Below, piece by piece: positions 63,693-64,000 of a DNA stretch of 64,000 bases (its first letter is position 1; the number at the start of each line of letters is the position of its first letter). The notes below the pieces were generated by a model. It made no database searches, had not been told where the DNA came from, and saw only the letters and a list, made by a program, of their open reading frames with translations. The stretch lies in NCBI GenBank assembly GCA_002427885.1, contig DIZI01000031.1, forward strand, positions 124,001 to 188,000, in the 5' to 3' direction. Made by a program: the position numbers and the translations under genes. This DNA comes from Paludibacter sp. UBA6032. GTDB lineage: Bacteria; Bacteroidota; Bacteroidia; Bacteroidales; Paludibacteraceae.

Positions 63693-64000
63693 TCAATTTA
63701 TCATTAAACTGTATGCAAACCAAAGTTCAGCTGCTTGTCCGTGTAAATCGCCGATGACTTTTGGTCTTGTTAAATAAAAATTAACAACAGTGCTTTGATC
63801 GGTATCAGCGCATATATCAGAAACCTCTCCATTTGAATTTACATAACCCGAAAGTGTATTCCATGCTTTCTGACTCGCCTTTTCATATGAAATTTTGGGT
63901 AATAAGCCTTTCTTTACGCCAATGATAAAAGCGTATTCAAACATAGCCGTTGATGAGGTTTCTTTCCATGCTTCAGAATGGTAAATTAGTTGTCTCCACA
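63693..64000 (-). CDS. GH105/GH88-type unsaturated glycuronyl hydrolase, 5' part outside window
   Basis: C-terminal ~102 residues of an (alpha/alpha)6-barrel hydrolase: reading in from the right edge, WRQLIYHSEAWKETSSTAMF then EYAFIIGVKKG, a QKAWNTLSGYVNSNGEVSDIC segment, and the end RPKVIGDLHGQAAELWFAYS. The ETSSTAMF and GDLHGQAAELW motifs are typical of GH105 unsaturated rhamnogalacturonyl/glucuronyl hydrolases. Such enzymes act on the unsaturated uronic acid left by polysaccharide lyases. The true start is upstream of the window; an internal ATG at 63944 is not the start. Confidence 0.82.
   Translation of the reverse strand, partial: WRQLIYHSEAWKETSSTAMFEYAFIIGVKKGLLPKISYEKASQKAWNTLSGYVNSNGEVSDICADTDQSTVVNFYLTRPKVIGDLHGQAAELWFAYSLMIN

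Noticed and set aside
1..64000. tRNA or rRNA genes
   Set aside because: No T-loop/acceptor pattern or rRNA-like conserved stretch was noticed by eye on either strand; a dedicated scan was not possible.

Overview
The window is an AT-rich chromosomal segment of a Bacteroidota bacterium, most likely an anaerobic, polysaccharide-degrading member of Bacteroidales. I infer the lineage from several signs. Promoters follow the TTTG-N19-21-TAnnTTTG pattern. Three secreted proteins carry C-terminal type IX secretion (T9SS) sorting domains. A GldB-type lipoprotein and a DUF3256 protein are present. The tryptophan operon has the order trpBEGDCFA, and abundant glycoside hydrolases are present. No tRNA, rRNA, CRISPR array, integrase or transposase was seen.

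Layout. 1-7.1 kb: a GH106 alpha-L-rhamnosidase (cut by the left edge), a GH2 enzyme and a T9SS-exported repetitive protein, all on the minus strand. 7.3-14.6 kb: housekeeping genes, namely phosphate transporter with its DUF47 partner, a 2[4Fe-4S] ferredoxin, and pyrG-yidC-gldB. 14.9-30.1 kb: an accessory plus-strand cluster with a lipoprotein and a cytosolic protein of the L-rhamnose mutarotase fold, a GH31 enzyme, a sodium/solute symporter, RhaT, three URO-D-fold proteins, a corrinoid protein, a stand-alone MetH-type reactivation domain, an ArsP-like permease and two T9SS cargo proteins. 30.2-38.0 kb: an ORF6N gene, then a complete trp operon preceded by a Trp-Trp-Trp leader peptide and attenuator. 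38.0-47.9 kb: thioredoxin-like protein, rimP-nusA-infB, butyrate kinase, an exosortase-family protein and tsaD. 48-58.3 kb: tamB, DUF3256, rpmE type B, EamA transporter, truA, acyl-CoA synthetase and purU. 58.5-64 kb: a minus-strand carbohydrate cluster of DUF2264, GH115 alpha-glucuronidase and a GH105/GH88 protein cut by the right edge.

The most interesting system is the 14.9-30.1 kb cluster. It combines glycan hydrolysis and deoxy-sugar uptake and mutarotation with a corrinoid methyl-transfer set (MtaC-like carrier, MtaA-like zinc methyltransferase, two more URO-D-fold proteins, AdoMet-dependent reactivase). I infer a B12-dependent pathway that removes O-methyl groups from methylated sugars or related compounds, an anaerobic alternative to oxidative demethylases. 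This is a hypothesis from gene content, not a demonstrated function.

The window also carries at least three families of short intergenic repeats. One is a C-rich element, sometimes in inverted pairs, that has been absorbed into the ends of TrpB and TrpA. A second is a 28-bp palindrome with constant arms and a variable core. The third is an array of AAATAAC heptamers separated by mini-hairpins, seen at three places. The trp leader shows an 8-nt antiterminator pairing that overlaps the leader stop codon, a compact ribosome-mediated attenuation design.
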